Positions 9,557 to 21,588 are shown, counted from the stretch's first letter. The stretch is DNA of 64,000 nt from Leptospira ilyithenensis (GCF_004771005.1 NZ_RQHV01000038.1:94047-158046), one strand, 5' to 3'. Translations and numbers: made by a program. Notes: generated from the sequence alone by a model not told the origin.

Positions 9557-10642
9557 ATGCCGGAGGGAGAAAGCCGTTTCAAAACGATTAAGGATAAGGT
9601 CTTCTCCCTTTGGAATCAATACCCCAGGTGGGGAAAGATTCCTCAGTTTTTGGAATTATTGGAAAAGGGACTGGATAAGGAACTTTTCCATGACCACGAA
9701 AAACAGGCGATTCCGATTCCCATCGAAGACCTTCCTGTTGACGAAGTCTTACGGCAATCCGGCTCTCTCAGAAAATTTTACGAGTGGGCCTTTCCTGTAT
9801 CCCATGTATTCCGAATCACGCACCGATATAACAGAGAGTATTTGGACAATTTTCTTCCTCTGTCTCAGCAAGATTATATAGGAAGAGGTTCTTATAAATT
9901 TGTTTATAAACTTCCCTGGAATCAGGTAGTCAAAATCGGCAAATCTAAACTTCCTTCGGACGCTTTGTTCGGCTCCCTTTTCAAACAAGTGGGAAGAAAT
10001 ATGGATCAGTTTTTGAAGAAAGAAGAAATAGATTTAAAAAACTATCTTCAAAAACAAACCATTTTCGAATCCAACAGGGATGAGATCGAATTCAAATTCA
10101 AACGATTGGGATTGGAAAGATTGCATTACTGGAAATTAAAATCTTTAATCCCCGACTTGGTAATTCCTACCCGTTTTTTTATGGGGCTTCGCATTCGAAA
10201 TACTCCATGGAAAGTCCCGTCTATCACTCTCACTCCTTGCGACCAGCAGACTTTGTTGCCCGGAAAACATCTGAAAGAGTTCACTATCAGAAATGAAAAA
10301 CTGGATCAAAACGCGATTTTGGATAAATTTTTTCCCAAATGGAAATTGAATTTTGATACGCATCGTTTCGGAATCATTTCCCGTTCCAAATTGAAAAAGA
10401 TTGCCGTGGATTTTAACCGGGTGATTGAAGTGACAAAGTTTCTCGCAGAAGAAGAAAAACTGATATTTGACGTACATGCCGAAAATATAATCATCACACT
10501 TCCCGACTTTGAACTGAAAATATTCGATTTTCATTTGTTTGACGACTTTCTTTACGAACCTTCCGAAGAAAATCCGAATCCGGAAATGGATCATATCAAA
10601 CTTATCGAAGAGTTCATTCGTTCTTTTGAATTGGATAAATAG
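9557..10642 (+). CDS. kinase-like protein of unknown function
   Basis: A 361-aa protein not recognised as a named family. It carries what looks like a protein-kinase/phosphotransferase core: a Gly-rich loop YIGRGSYKFVYKL (108-119), a candidate ATP-binding Lys126 in VVKIGK, a catalytic-loop-like FDVHAENIII (Asp305, His307, Asn310) and a DFG-like IFDFHLFDD (Asp324). The D-x-H-x-x-N order is that of ABC1/aminoglycoside-type kinases. There is no signal peptide or membrane segment. The ATG follows the stop of the solute-binding protein with no gap, so the two are likely cotranscribed. The catalytic assignment is inference from motifs. Confidence 0.6.
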   Translation: MPEGESRFKTIKDKVFSLWNQYPRWGKIPQFLELLEKGLDKELFHDHEKQAIPIPIEDLPVDEVLRQSGSLRKFYEWAFPVSHVFRITHRYNREYLDNFLPLSQQDYIGRGSYKFVYKLPWNQVVKIGKSKLPSDALFGSLFKQVGRNMDQFLKKEEIDLKNYLQKQTIFESNRDEIEFKFKRLGLERLHYWKLKSLIPDLVIPTRFFMGLRIRNTPWKVPSITLTPCDQQTLLPGKHLKEFTIRNEKLDQNAILDKFFPKWKLNFDTHRFGIISRSKLKKIAVDFNRVIEVTKFLAEEEKLIFDVHAENIIITLPDFELKIFDFHLFDDFLYEPSEENPNPEMDHIKLIEEFIRSFELDK

Positions 10643-10652
10643 TTTTTTTGTT

Positions 10653-12242
10653 ATGATAAAATTGAAAAACTTTTTTGTGAGATATTCATTTTTTATTTTA
10701 TCCGCAATTGGCATTGGGTTTGCCATTTATAAATCGTATTCTTTGCGTTGGCTTTGTGATGATGCATTTATCAGTTTCGTATATGCAAGAAACTTGGCGG
10801 AAGGGGCAGGGCTTGTATTTCAATCGGGAGAGAGAGTCGAAGGATATAGCAATTTTCTCTGGACGATTTTACTTTCTTTGGGAATCAAATTTTCCTTCTC
10901 TTCATTAAACATTTCCGTTCTCTTCGGTATCCTGTCTTTTTTCGGACTATTGGTTTATTTTTCCTTCCAAGAGAAAAATAAATATCCTGCTCTTCTCCTT
11001 CCTATTTTCACTCTCCATCTTTCTTTATTTTACCATAATTGGATTTTTGCAACGTCCGGTTTGGAAACCATGTGTTTTACATTTTTCTTAAGTGTTGCTT
11101 TGCGGGAATGGGAGAAAGATTCCAAATATACAGGAGCTCTGCTTGCTGTCGTCAGCTTGATTCGCCCGGAAGGAGTTTTGTTTTTCGGAATTCATTTTTT
11201 ATCTAAATTCGATCAGATCAAATCCATTAGCCATCTCAAACAGACATTGTCCAACTATCTCTTGTTACCACTTGGAGTCTTGGTCGGGATGGAGCTCTTG
11301 CGTATTGATTATTACGGAGAGATTTTGCCGAATACTTTTTATGCAAAGGCAAATCATTCCGGTTATTTCACGCAAGGGATAGGCTATCTTCTCTATTGGT
11401 TTCGGGCTTATCCTATTTATACTTTGATTTTTCCTTTGGTTATTTGTTTACTCGGTAGAAATCTTTTCTATCGTAGGAGAAAAAGTTTTTTATCGACCGC
11501 AGTGCTTTTGTACATTGCTTATGTGATTTATATAGGCGGCGATTTTATGGGAATGCGATTTTGGATTCCCGTTATCCCATATTTGTCCTGGATCGTATAC
11601 ACTCATACGAATGAATATTTGAAATTGATAAATTCTTCGGCAGCAAAGAATCAAATTCTTCCGAAACAAAAGAAGATCTCGGCTTATCTTTTTTTATTTT
11701 TGTTTCTGATCTCTCTTGCGGTGTACATAGATCCTTTTGGGAAACAAAATTCATTAGAGTCTACATGGAATGGAATCGGGGAAGAGAGAAGATTTTACGG
11801 GAACAAACTTACATTCGATAACGGTTATGATCGAAATTCTTTGAATGGCTTTCGAGTTGCATTTTTCGGAGCACAGGCTCATTTTATATACTGGATGCGC
11901 CCCGATTATGCATGGGAAGCGGAGACCGGCCTAACAGACAAAAGGCTTGCTCGTAAATCTACTAGTACTCGCGGGCGGGTTGGACATGAAAAAAACGCCA
12001 GTCTTCTTGAAATGAAAGAACGAAGATTGGATTTGGTCTTGGACGATCGTTTCCCTTCCGCTTCGTTGCCTTATATTACATACCAGTGGCGGGACTTTTC
12101 TTGGAAAATTATGGTGACTCATTACACTCCATTCAAGTTTTCTAATTTATGCGAACGGGAACATTGGGATTGTTCCCCGCTTTACAAAGAGATCGCTCGG
12201 AGAAAAATGGACACATCAAAGGATATTGATTTTTTACAATGA
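10653..12242 (+). CDS. GT-C-type integral membrane glycosyltransferase (AftB-like)
   Basis: A polytopic membrane protein of 529 aa with about nine to eleven hydrophobic segments. Near the N-terminus, after the first helix, it has CDDAFISFVYARNLAEGAG and GERVEGYSNFLWT. This is the signature of bacterial AftB-like GT-C enzymes, which transfer sugars from polyprenyl-phosphate donors outside the membrane; the DD pair is the likely catalytic or metal site. I start at the ATG at 10653; an upstream in-frame ATG lies inside the preceding gene. Its stop overlaps the pgeF start (ATGA). The substrate is unknown; lipopolysaccharide or glycan decoration is plausible. Confidence 0.75.
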   Translation: MIKLKNFFVRYSFFILSAIGIGFAIYKSYSLRWLCDDAFISFVYARNLAEGAGLVFQSGERVEGYSNFLWTILLSLGIKFSFSSLNISVLFGILSFFGLLVYFSFQEKNKYPALLLPIFTLHLSLFYHNWIFATSGLETMCFTFFLSVALREWEKDSKYTGALLAVVSLIRPEGVLFFGIHFLSKFDQIKSISHLKQTLSNYLLLPLGVLVGMELLRIDYYGEILPNTFYAKANHSGYFTQGIGYLLYWFRAYPIYTLIFPLVICLLGRNLFYRRRKSFLSTAVLLYIAYVIYIGGDFMGMRFWIPVIPYLSWIVYTHTNEYLKLINSSAAKNQILPKQKKISAYLFLFLFLISLAVYIDPFGKQNSLESTWNGIGEERRFYGNKLTFDNGYDRNSLNGFRVAFFGAQAHFIYWMRPDYAWEAETGLTDKRLARKSTSTRGRVGHEKNASLLEMKERRLDLVLDDRFPSASLPYITYQWRDFSWKIMVTHYTPFKFSNLCEREHWDCSPLYKEIARRKMDTSKDIDFLQ

Positions 12243-13024
12243 TAGAAGATTCTCGCACCATTGAAGTTCCCTATGGCAAGATTCATTGTTTAACGCTCGG
12301 CAAAGATGCGTGGAAGGATACATTCCCCGGAGGTTCTTTTCCAAAAGAAGATGCAGGCTGGCAGTCTGCGACAAATATCATCGTTTCCAAATATACAAAA
12401 CTTCCTACGGATAAAATCTTTTCCCTGCATCAGGTTCACAAAAGAGAGATTGCATTGGTGGAATCCGGTCGGATATCGGATTGGATTCCAGACCCGTCCC
12501 ATTTTGACGCGATCATGGAAGATCATTTTCCGAATGAATCGGATAAGGCGGGAGACGGACTGGTTACTTTGCAGCCAAATACCGGTTTGGTGATTCGGTC
12601 TGCAGATTGTGTCCCGATCTTCTGTTATTCCAAAACAAAACCTATGATTGCAGCCTTACATTCCGGTTGGAAAGGGGCTTTGCTTGGAATCTCTGAAAAA
12701 CTGATTCATTGGCTAAAGAGCCAGGGATTTACGGAAGAAGAGTTACAAGTGTTTGCCGGTCCTTCCATTTCCAAAAAGAATTATATCGTCCAATGGGATG
12801 TAGCAAAACATTTCATGAGCATGCCGCCCGGTGTTGTGATAGAAGCTCCCGGAATGGGATACTTACTTGGTGTGAAAGAGGCAATTCTCGTTAGACTGAG
12901 AAAGGAATTTCACAATTTAGCGTTGGATCCGCAAAACAATGAAGTGTTCCTCTCTCCTAAGTACTTTAGTCATCGTTCGAAAGAAGAGGGAAGAAATTTT
13001 AATGTTATATTTTGGGAATCTTAA
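12239..13024 (+). CDS. pgeF: PgeF/YfiH-family purine nucleoside phosphorylase (multicopper-oxidase-like fold)
   Basis: A 261-aa member of the YfiH/LACC1 family. Characterised members have purine nucleoside phosphorylase and adenosine deaminase activity, and in E. coli correct misincorporated Ser in peptidoglycan. Zinc-site motifs are present: SLHQVHKRE, SADCVPIFCY and AALHSGWKGAL. FAGPSISKKNY is also typical. ATGA overlap with the upstream glycosyltransferase gene. Its 3' end overlaps the convergent receiver gene by 20 bases. Confidence 0.92.
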   Translation: MIEDSRTIEVPYGKIHCLTLGKDAWKDTFPGGSFPKEDAGWQSATNIIVSKYTKLPTDKIFSLHQVHKREIALVESGRISDWIPDPSHFDAIMEDHFPNESDKAGDGLVTLQPNTGLVIRSADCVPIFCYSKTKPMIAALHSGWKGALLGISEKLIHWLKSQGFTEEELQVFAGPSISKKNYIVQWDVAKHFMSMPPGVVIEAPGMGYLLGVKEAILVRLRKEFHNLALDPQNNEVFLSPKYFSHRSKEEGRNFNVIFWES

Positions 13025-13415
13025 CCAGAGTTTCTTTTATCTTTTCCAGAATCTTTTCTCTTTTGATCGGTTTGATGATATATTCCATTGCACCGTGCTC
13101 CAATAGAGTTTTCACTACGCTGGGAGTATTTTCTTCCGAGATAAACATGATACGAGGCAATATCCCCATATCTTTTATATCCCAGAAAGCAGCATAACCG
13201 TCTACTTCAGGTAAAAAGATTTCGACGGTAATCAAATCAATTTGCTGTTTGTGTTCTTTGTACAATTGTAAAAGTTCTTTGCCGGTTTCTGCAATTCCAA
13301 TGATCTTGAAACCTTCCGATTCCAAGATTTGTTGCAATTGTTTGGACTGAAACTTTGAGTTTTCCGCGATAAGTATATTATACGGTCTACCCGTTGGCGC
13401 TATTCCTGCTTGCAT
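13005..13415 (-). CDS. stand-alone receiver-domain protein lacking the phospho-acceptor Asp
   Basis: A 136-aa single receiver domain. Aligned by eye to CheY, the acidic pair is Glu18-Asn19 (ILIAENS instead of the usual DD). The phospho-acceptor is replaced by Glu65 (DLITVEIFLPEVDGY). The switch Ser93 and Lys115 (YIIKPI) are kept. It may therefore work without phosphotransfer or be locked in an active-like state. No output domain follows. It lies 21 bases downstream of the leuB stop on the same strand and ends inside the 3' end of pgeF. No cognate kinase is adjacent. Confidence 0.88.
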   Translation of the reverse strand: MQAGIAPTGRPYNILIAENSKFQSKQLQQILESEGFKIIGIAETGKELLQLYKEHKQQIDLITVEIFLPEVDGYAAFWDIKDMGILPRIMFISEENTPSVVKTLLEHGAMEYIIKPIKREKILEKIKETLVKIPKI

Positions 13416-13436
13416 ATGTCCCTCTGTCCTAATTCT

Positions 13437-15720
<2,284 letters not shown>

Positions 15721-15724
<4 letters not shown>

Positions 15725-17484
15725 TTGGTTAATCCTGCCAGTTTTAAAAATTCTTTTTCAGCGACGTTAATCTCTTTCCCAAGTTCATCCCAAAGAGGAG
15801 AAATCTGTTCTTCCGTTTTGGGAGAGGAAAGGGAGCGAAAGGAAGAGTAAACTTTTACTTTTGGTTCCGTGCCCGAAGGGCGGATAGTAAGTTTTGCATT
15901 TCCTGACAATTCCAATTGAATCACATTTGATTTCGGCATTCCTTTGAAAATACTTGCTTTGGCAATGCCTGCCGCTGTCTGTTTCCCGTAATCCATCACG
16001 GAAACAACCTTTCTATCTCCGATCTTTAATCCAAGTAAGTCGGTCTTGCGCAGATTTTCTATTGACTCTTTGATTTTTGCCTGACCTGAACTTCCTTCCA
16101 GAGTGAGAGAATACAAACTCTCCCGATAAAGTCCGTATTTCAAATAAATTTCATTCAGATAGGAGAGCAGGTCTTTTTTCTCCGCGAGTATTTCAATAAA
16201 GAGAAGAGCACTGGAGAGGGAATCTTTGTCTCTTACAAAAGGAACGGGAAGATAGCCGTAAGACTCTTCTCCACCAAACAAAAACTTGTCGGACTTTTTT
16301 TTGTCCAATGTTTTCATTTCTTCCGCAATGTATTTGAATCCTGTGAGCACATTTGCCATTTTGATTTTATTTTTTTTTGCAATGGATTCCTGCAGGTCTG
16401 TAGTCACGATCGTTTTGATCAGATGAAATCGGGTTTTTGATTTTTTGGAGGATACTTTTTCGCATAAGTATGCGGCCATAATGGAACCGATTTGGTTTCC
16501 ATTCAGATATTCGTATTCTCCGTCTTTTCTTCTGATCCCGACTCCCAATCTGTCAGCATCCGGGTCTGTTGCGATAAAGACAGCTGCTTTTTTGATCTTG
16601 GCATGTTTTTCACATAACGCGAGTGCGTCTTTTTCTTCAGGATTAGGATATTTGACTGTGGGAAATTCACCGTCCGGTTTTTTTTGTTCGGGAACGAGGA
16701 ATACGGATTTATATCCGAAGTAGTTTAGTGTAGCTTTCATCGATTCTCCTCCGGTTCCATGTAACGGAGAGTATACGATTTTCAGATTTTTTCTATCGGA
16801 GGCTTTTGCCTTGGATTGAATATTCGCTTTCTTTAATTCTTTTAAGTAAGACGCAAAACAATCTTTTCCGACGGAGGTTACATATTGTTTATAAAGTTTT
16901 GACTTGGGATCTACAAATTGGATTTGATTCCAATCGGTAACGGATACTATATTTCCTATGATCTCTGCATCATCAGGGGGTACGATTTGTCCTCCGTCTG
17001 CAAGGTAGGCTTTGAAACCGTTATAGGCAGGAGGGTTGTGAGAAGCGGTGATAACAATTCCGCCGCTCGCTTTATAATAACGAACTGCATAGGAAAGAAG
17101 GGGAGTGGGTGTCACTACAGGAAAAACTTTTACACTCACACCTAGGCTTGCGGCAATCCCGGCTGATACTTCCGCAAATTCTTTGGACATCCTTCTGGAA
17201 TCGTAGGCAATGACAATGGATGCTTTTTTATTTGTTTTAACCAGATGACGTACAAATCCCAGAGCCGCCCGGCCTACAGTGTAGGTATTCATAAGTCCTA
17301 CACCGTTTCCTATTTTGCCGCGCATTCCTCCCGTTCCGAATTCAAGGGGGATCGAAAATGCATCGGTAAGAGGAGTGGAAATTCCTCTTTCGAATTCCAA
17401 CAAAGCAAGTTTGGCTTCGTTTATGATTTCGGAAGAAAAAGGAGATTTCGTCCAAGCAAGGATGTGGTCTTCTGGTTTCAACAT
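15721..17484 (-). CDS. phosphoglucomutase/phosphomannomutase (PGM2-like)
   Basis: A 587-aa alpha-D-phosphohexomutase that would interconvert hexose 1- and 6-phosphates, here likely glucose phosphates. Seen: FGTGGMRGKIG, TASHNPPAYNGFK with phosphoserine Ser148, the metal loop DPDADRLGVG, the sugar loop GGEESYGYL and the phosphate loop RPSGTEPKVK. Length and the FGTGGMRG start fit the longer PGM2-type branch. First gene of the minus-strand run with argD and leuB. A role in glycogen or nucleotide-sugar supply is inferred. Confidence 0.93.
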
Positions 17485-17530
17485 AGTTTACATACTATCC
17501 TTTTGAAACTGGAAAAGCTGGAAATCAAAA

Positions 17531-18619
17531 TTGGAACCTAGAGAATTTTTCATAGAAGAAAGGTTGGAATCTTACCGGACAAATTGTTTTTGCAATTTGG
17601 GAGAAAGCGGATTTCACCCAATGGATTTGGGCCAGGCGATGTCCTATGCGGGACTCAGGCAGGAAGAAATGTTGTCCATTCCCTTAAATGACTCTCCCAA
17701 TCGGGGGAGAGTCGATCTTAGACAAGAGATTGCCAAACTCTACCCCGGCGTTTCTCCCGATGAGGTGCTTGTAACAACTGGTACGGGTGAGGCGCTTTAT
17801 TTGTTATTTCATCTCTTCCTTAAACCTGGGATGAAAGTGGCTCTTTACTGGCCTGCGTTTCAGGCACTGTATGAGATTCCCAAAATGTTGGGGGCGGAAA
17901 TCATCAAAGTTCCGGTTGGCAGATTTCTCCTTTCATCGGATTGGGAGTCTATCACCGCTGATTTTTACATACTCAACCAACCGCATAACCCGACAGGTGC
18001 TTGTGTTCCCCGTGAAGAATGGGCAAATCTAAAACAAGTGCTTTTATTAAAAAACAAACCGATGTTATTTGACGAACATTACCGGTTTCTCGATTTGAAT
18101 TCTAGTTTGGGCGAAACAGGAGTTTCTCCGAAAGATAGTTTTTTGGGAACAGGTTCTTTTACCAAATGTTTCGGTGTAACAGGGCTTCGGGTGGGCTGGC
18201 TTATCGCAAAGAGAGAAGTTATAGAAAGGGCACGTTCGTTCAAAGATTATCTTACTCATACGGTTTCCCCTGTGTCCGAACGGATTGCCTTGGGGCTTTT
18301 GCAAAATCGAAATTTGTTTTTACCAAGTATCCAATCCGAATTAAAGGAAAATTTGACATTCTGGAATTCTCATTTGTCCGAACTTGGGGATATTATATCT
18401 TTCGGAGAAGTAGGAGGGGGACTTGTTGGCTGGGCAAAATTAAAATCGGGCATCTCTTCCGAAAGATATTGCGACTCCCTTCTTCACAAAACAGGTGTTT
18501 TTGTGCTTCCCGGAATCAACTTCGAGGAAGAAGGATATTTGCGAATCGGATTCGGAGAAAGATCTTCCGTTTTTAGGGAAGGGATTTTGCGCTGGATCCA
18601 AAACACTCCGATTCTATGA
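17531..18619 (+). CDS. class I/II PLP-dependent aminotransferase
   Basis: A 362-aa fold-type I aminotransferase. Seen: GTGEALYLLFHLFL (PLP-phosphate loop), LNQPHNPTGACVP (PLP-binding Asn), LFDEHYRFLD (Asp) and GSFTKCFGVTGLRVGW with the PLP Lys. The start is TTG with GGAAA about 5 bases upstream; no better ATG exists before the conserved region. The substrate is not identifiable. Its TGA overlaps the next ATG (ATGA), coupling it to the RNase H-like gene. Confidence 0.85.
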   Translation: MEPREFFIEERLESYRTNCFCNLGESGFHPMDLGQAMSYAGLRQEEMLSIPLNDSPNRGRVDLRQEIAKLYPGVSPDEVLVTTGTGEALYLLFHLFLKPGMKVALYWPAFQALYEIPKMLGAEIIKVPVGRFLLSSDWESITADFYILNQPHNPTGACVPREEWANLKQVLLLKNKPMLFDEHYRFLDLNSSLGETGVSPKDSFLGTGSFTKCFGVTGLRVGWLIAKREVIERARSFKDYLTHTVSPVSERIALGLLQNRNLFLPSIQSELKENLTFWNSHLSELGDIISFGEVGGGLVGWAKLKSGISSERYCDSLLHKTGVFVLPGINFEEEGYLRIGFGERSSVFREGILRWIQNTPIL

Positions 18620-19377
18620 TACGTTCCTGTTTTGAAATCATCTCTGGGATAGGGCCTGTTCTTCAATCCAGACTTTGGGAAAACGGAATTTTGGATTGGG
18701 ATGATTTGTTTTCTTTAAGCGTGGAAAATTGGGAGAAGATTCAGTTTTTGCCGTCCATTTCTTTTTTGCATGAAGAGGCCGGGTTTCTGAATTCAAAATG
18801 GAAAGAAAAAGATTTTTCATATTTCGTATCCAAACTTCCCAATAAGGAACTTTGGAGATTATGGGAGGATTTTTCACATAAGTTTTGTTATCTGGATATA
18901 GAAACTACCGGAATTGACGAATCTTCTTTTGTCACTGTAGCCAGTTTTTATTTGAATGGAGAAATGTTTACATTCGAAAGGGGAAAAAATCTGGAATTCA
19001 TGTTAGATGATCTTTCCGGTGATCTGATTTTAGTCACTTACAACGGAAAAAGATTTGATATACCTTTCTTAGAAAAGGAATTCAATCAAAAGATCCCCAA
19101 TGTGCACCTGGATATGATGAATGTACTTCATGATATGGGAATCAAAGGAGGACTTAAAAAATCGGAAATTCAACTGGGCCTCGTCCGCCCCGAAGAAATT
19201 CAATCTGTGGATGGAAAGATGGCGCCTCTCCTTTGGAAAGATTATGTGGAATATGATGATTTGGAAAAACTGAATCTTCTCATTGCTTACAACAGGGAAG
19301 ATACGAAAAACCTGGAAGCCATTTTGCGGGAAGTAGTATCCCGCAAAAAAAAGAGTTTTGATAATTTTTATTTATAA
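18616..19377 (+). CDS. RNase H-like (YprB-type) DEDD exonuclease domain protein
   Basis: A 253-aa protein. The N-terminal part (ISGIGPVLQSRLWENG) resembles a helix-hairpin-helix nucleic-acid-binding element. The C-terminal part is a YprB-like 3'-5' exonuclease fold: YLDIETTG (Exo I Asp/Glu), TYNGKRFDIPFL (Exo II) and AYNREDTKNL (Exo III). All four acidic residues of the DEDD site can be placed, so it looks catalytically competent. Role in RNA or DNA turnover is inferred. ATGA-coupled to the aminotransferase. Confidence 0.82.
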   Translation: MIRSCFEIISGIGPVLQSRLWENGILDWDDLFSLSVENWEKIQFLPSISFLHEEAGFLNSKWKEKDFSYFVSKLPNKELWRLWEDFSHKFCYLDIETTGIDESSFVTVASFYLNGEMFTFERGKNLEFMLDDLSGDLILVTYNGKRFDIPFLEKEFNQKIPNVHLDMMNVLHDMGIKGGLKKSEIQLGLVRPEEIQSVDGKMAPLLWKDYVEYDDLEKLNLLIAYNREDTKNLEAILREVVSRKKKSFDNFYL

Positions 19378-19413
19378 TCGAAAAGATATGAAATTTACGG
19401 AGCGAAAATCGAT

Positions 19414-19845
19414 TCAGTGAGAGCCATACATATATTCGCGGAGTATATGCATTTCTTTTTCGGTTTTACTCAATTTCACTTTGACTGCGTCCCCGATGGA
19501 GATGAGTCCGATGATCAGATCGTCTTCCATAACGGGCATATGCCTGAATCTTTTGGAAAGCATTGTATTGAGCACATCATCCACTTCGTCGTTCGGACTA
19601 GCAACTGTCAGTTGAGTGGTCATCACTTCTTTCAGTTTTATCTTGTGCAGACTTTCGTGCTTTTCCGCCACAATCCTCATTAAATCTCTCTCAGTGAAAA
19701 TCCCTGCCAACTTTCCTTGGAAAGTGACCATAATGGAACCTACTTTGGAAGCAACCATCAGCTTTGTGGCTTCCAAAACGTTGTGATCTTCTTCGATGGT
19801 GAGAAGAGAGGTTTGTTTTTCTTTCAGAATATCTCTTACTGACAT
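19414..19845 (-). CDS. tandem CBS-domain protein
   Basis: 143 aa consisting of two CBS motifs (about 8-60 and 73-125) with GIFTERDLMRIV and GLISIGDAVK as the repeat cores. Stand-alone CBS pairs usually bind adenosine nucleotides and regulate a partner. No partner is visible next to it. Convergent with the RNase H-like gene. Confidence 0.92.
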   Translation of the reverse strand: MSVRDILKEKQTSLLTIEEDHNVLEATKLMVASKVGSIMVTFQGKLAGIFTERDLMRIVAEKHESLHKIKLKEVMTTQLTVASPNDEVDDVLNTMLSKRFRHMPVMEDDLIIGLISIGDAVKVKLSKTEKEMHILREYMYGSH

Positions 19846-20062
19846 GGCTTCGTCAGGTTTCTAACGAAATTCACTAGTAGGCAAGACCTTTTTTCTAGGG
19901 AAACCCCATCTTATTTCATAAGAATGGCGTTGGGATGACAATTTCGGGAAATGGCAATTTCCTTCGAAACTAAGCTTTCTTGACAGATAGGGGCAGATTT
20001 TTAATCTCAGACAAAAATATTTAGCGGTGTTCATTATGATTGGAACACCTGAGGACCTCTGC

Positions 20063-21160
20063 ATGATTCCTATTTTGGAAAAACCCACTCCTATTTCGGA
20101 AATAGAAACGAAAGAAAGGAGGGAACCTGTCAATTTAACAGGGCCTGTGAAATCCATTCGACCCGAGTTGTACCGCCCCAACGCAAAAAAAGCGATTCTA
20201 TTTATGATGGTTGGAATTGTTTTTCACTCTTTGAGTTTGGGGTTGCTCTATTTTTTCATTCAAAACGATTATACATACCTTTTGCCTTTGGGATGGATTC
20301 TCGCAGGCACTTCCGTCACTTCTCTTTTTGTTTTGGGACATGACTGTGCCCATGCTTCTTTTCTAAAAAACAATCGGATAAATGATACACTTGGTCACTT
20401 TTTCTTTCTGTTTTCCTTTTATCCGTACTATGGATGGAAATTTTCACATAACGCGCATCATGCGCATACGAATAATCTGGATTCGAATGATAAAGATGTC
20501 TATTATGACAACGCCTGGCTGCCGTTTACAGTGAATCAATATCTGATTCTACGCAAAAAACTGCCGATACGTGCTGCAATATACAGATGGACCAGATACT
20601 TGCCACCCTTTGGTTCTCTATTGCATAATCTAATCAATCATGCTTATCCGGGTAAATACATTGCTACACATAGAAAAAAACTCTATCTATCTTACATAGT
20701 TTTGTTTTCGGGACTTGCGGTTCTTTTTGTTTCAGCTTATCTTTTGACAGGCAAACTGAGTTCCATCTTTCATTTCTTCATAGCACCGGGCATTGTGTTT
20801 CAATTTTGGATGAGTTATTATACTTATCTCCATCATACTTCAGATGAGATCCATTTTTATAGATCCGAAGATTGGAACCCGTATAAGGGGCAGATCCATT
20901 CCACCTATAATTTTTTAAATCCGAAGATCATTTCTTTTTTGCACTTTCATATTGATATTCACACTCCCCATCATCTCTCTACCGCGATTCCATGTTATCA
21001 TTTGAAAGAAGCCTATCGGGAGCTCTTAAAATCCGAATATGCGAACGATGTCAAAGAAGGTAAGTTCAGTATTTCTTATATCTATAAACAGTGGAAACAG
21101 TGCCATGTTTGGGACGAAAAAGAAAACAGATACAAAAGTTTTCGGGAAGTTCACGCTTAA
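20063..21160 (+). CDS. membrane fatty-acid desaturase
   Basis: A membrane di-iron desaturase of about 365 aa. All three His boxes are present: GHDCAHASF, SHNAHHAHTN and HIDIHTPHHL, with an additional YLHHTSDEIHF. Four or more hydrophobic segments alternate with the boxes as in the FADS-type family. I prefer the ATG at 20063, which has GAGGA about 7 bases upstream; an in-frame GTG at 20027 would add 12 residues. Likely makes unsaturated acyl lipids for membrane fluidity. A strong terminator follows. Confidence 0.92.
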   Translation: MIPILEKPTPISEIETKERREPVNLTGPVKSIRPELYRPNAKKAILFMMVGIVFHSLSLGLLYFFIQNDYTYLLPLGWILAGTSVTSLFVLGHDCAHASFLKNNRINDTLGHFFFLFSFYPYYGWKFSHNAHHAHTNNLDSNDKDVYYDNAWLPFTVNQYLILRKKLPIRAAIYRWTRYLPPFGSLLHNLINHAYPGKYIATHRKKLYLSYIVLFSGLAVLFVSAYLLTGKLSSIFHFFIAPGIVFQFWMSYYTYLHHTSDEIHFYRSEDWNPYKGQIHSTYNFLNPKIISFLHFHIDIHTPHHLSTAIPCYHLKEAYRELLKSEYANDVKEGKFSISYIYKQWKQCHVWDEKENRYKSFREVHA

Positions 21161-21178
21161 AAAAATAATACCCTTCGA

Positions 21179-21205
21179 AACCGGGAACCCTTCCCGGTTT
21201 TTTTC
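21179..21205 (+). terminator. Rho-independent terminator after the desaturase
   Basis: AACCGGGAA (21179-21187) pairs with TTCCCGGTT around CCC, then a T-run with one C follows. Confidence 0.85.
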
Positions 21206-21213
21206 TTATACTA

Positions 21214-21290
21214 GGAAGATCCCGCCAAACAGTGTGACAGATGCCAATGGAAAATAGATGTAAAAAAGGGGTAGGATTTTGGAGCGTATC
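21214..21290. repeat. left copy of a 77-bp direct repeat flanking the toxin-antitoxin pair
   Basis: It matches 22025-22101 base for base in length. There are four mismatches in the first 22 bases and a perfect 55-bp match from 21236 to 21290. Its last 11 bases equal the 3' end of the tRNA-Ala gene, so it looks like a duplicated tRNA-end junction. Confidence 0.9.
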
Positions 21291-21348
21291 TATCCCATAA
21301 TAATGAAAAAATAGTTGATTGTTTTCGGTTATTACCTATGTTATAACT

Positions 21349-21588
21349 ATGGACATTCCTTTTGTCAAAAAAACGACAATTCGGGCCATCGGAAATTCTG
21401 CAGGAGCAACTATCCCAAAAGCTCTTTTAGAGAAATATAATTTTCATGAAGGAGACACTGTCTTTCTCTTGGAAACCGAAAATGGCATTCTATTATCTCC
21501 ATATGATCCTGATTTCGAAGCTTCGATGGAATTATATCAGGAAGCTTCGAAAAAATATAGAAATGCTTTGAAAGAACTCGCTAAATGA
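21349..21588 (+). CDS. AbrB/MazE-type antitoxin
   Basis: 79 aa with a SpoVT/AbrB swapped-hairpin DNA-binding fold: TTIRAIGNSAGATIPKALL and FHEGDTVFLLETENGILL. The C-terminal 25 residues form a charged helix suited to toxin binding. I start at the ATG at 21349; no clear ribosome-binding site precedes it, and an AT-rich promoter-like stretch ends just upstream, so it may be leaderless. The stop overlaps the toxin start (ATGA). Expected to neutralise the Doc protein and repress its own promoter. Confidence 0.85.
   Translation: MDIPFVKKTTIRAIGNSAGATIPKALLEKYNFHEGDTVFLLETENGILLSPYDPDFEASMELYQEASKKYRNALKELAK

Noticed and set aside
10145..10726. Minus-strand frame of 193 codons opposite the kinase-like gene
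   Set aside because: Rich in Phe and Lys as expected for the complement of the coding strand, and overlapping a better-supported gene.
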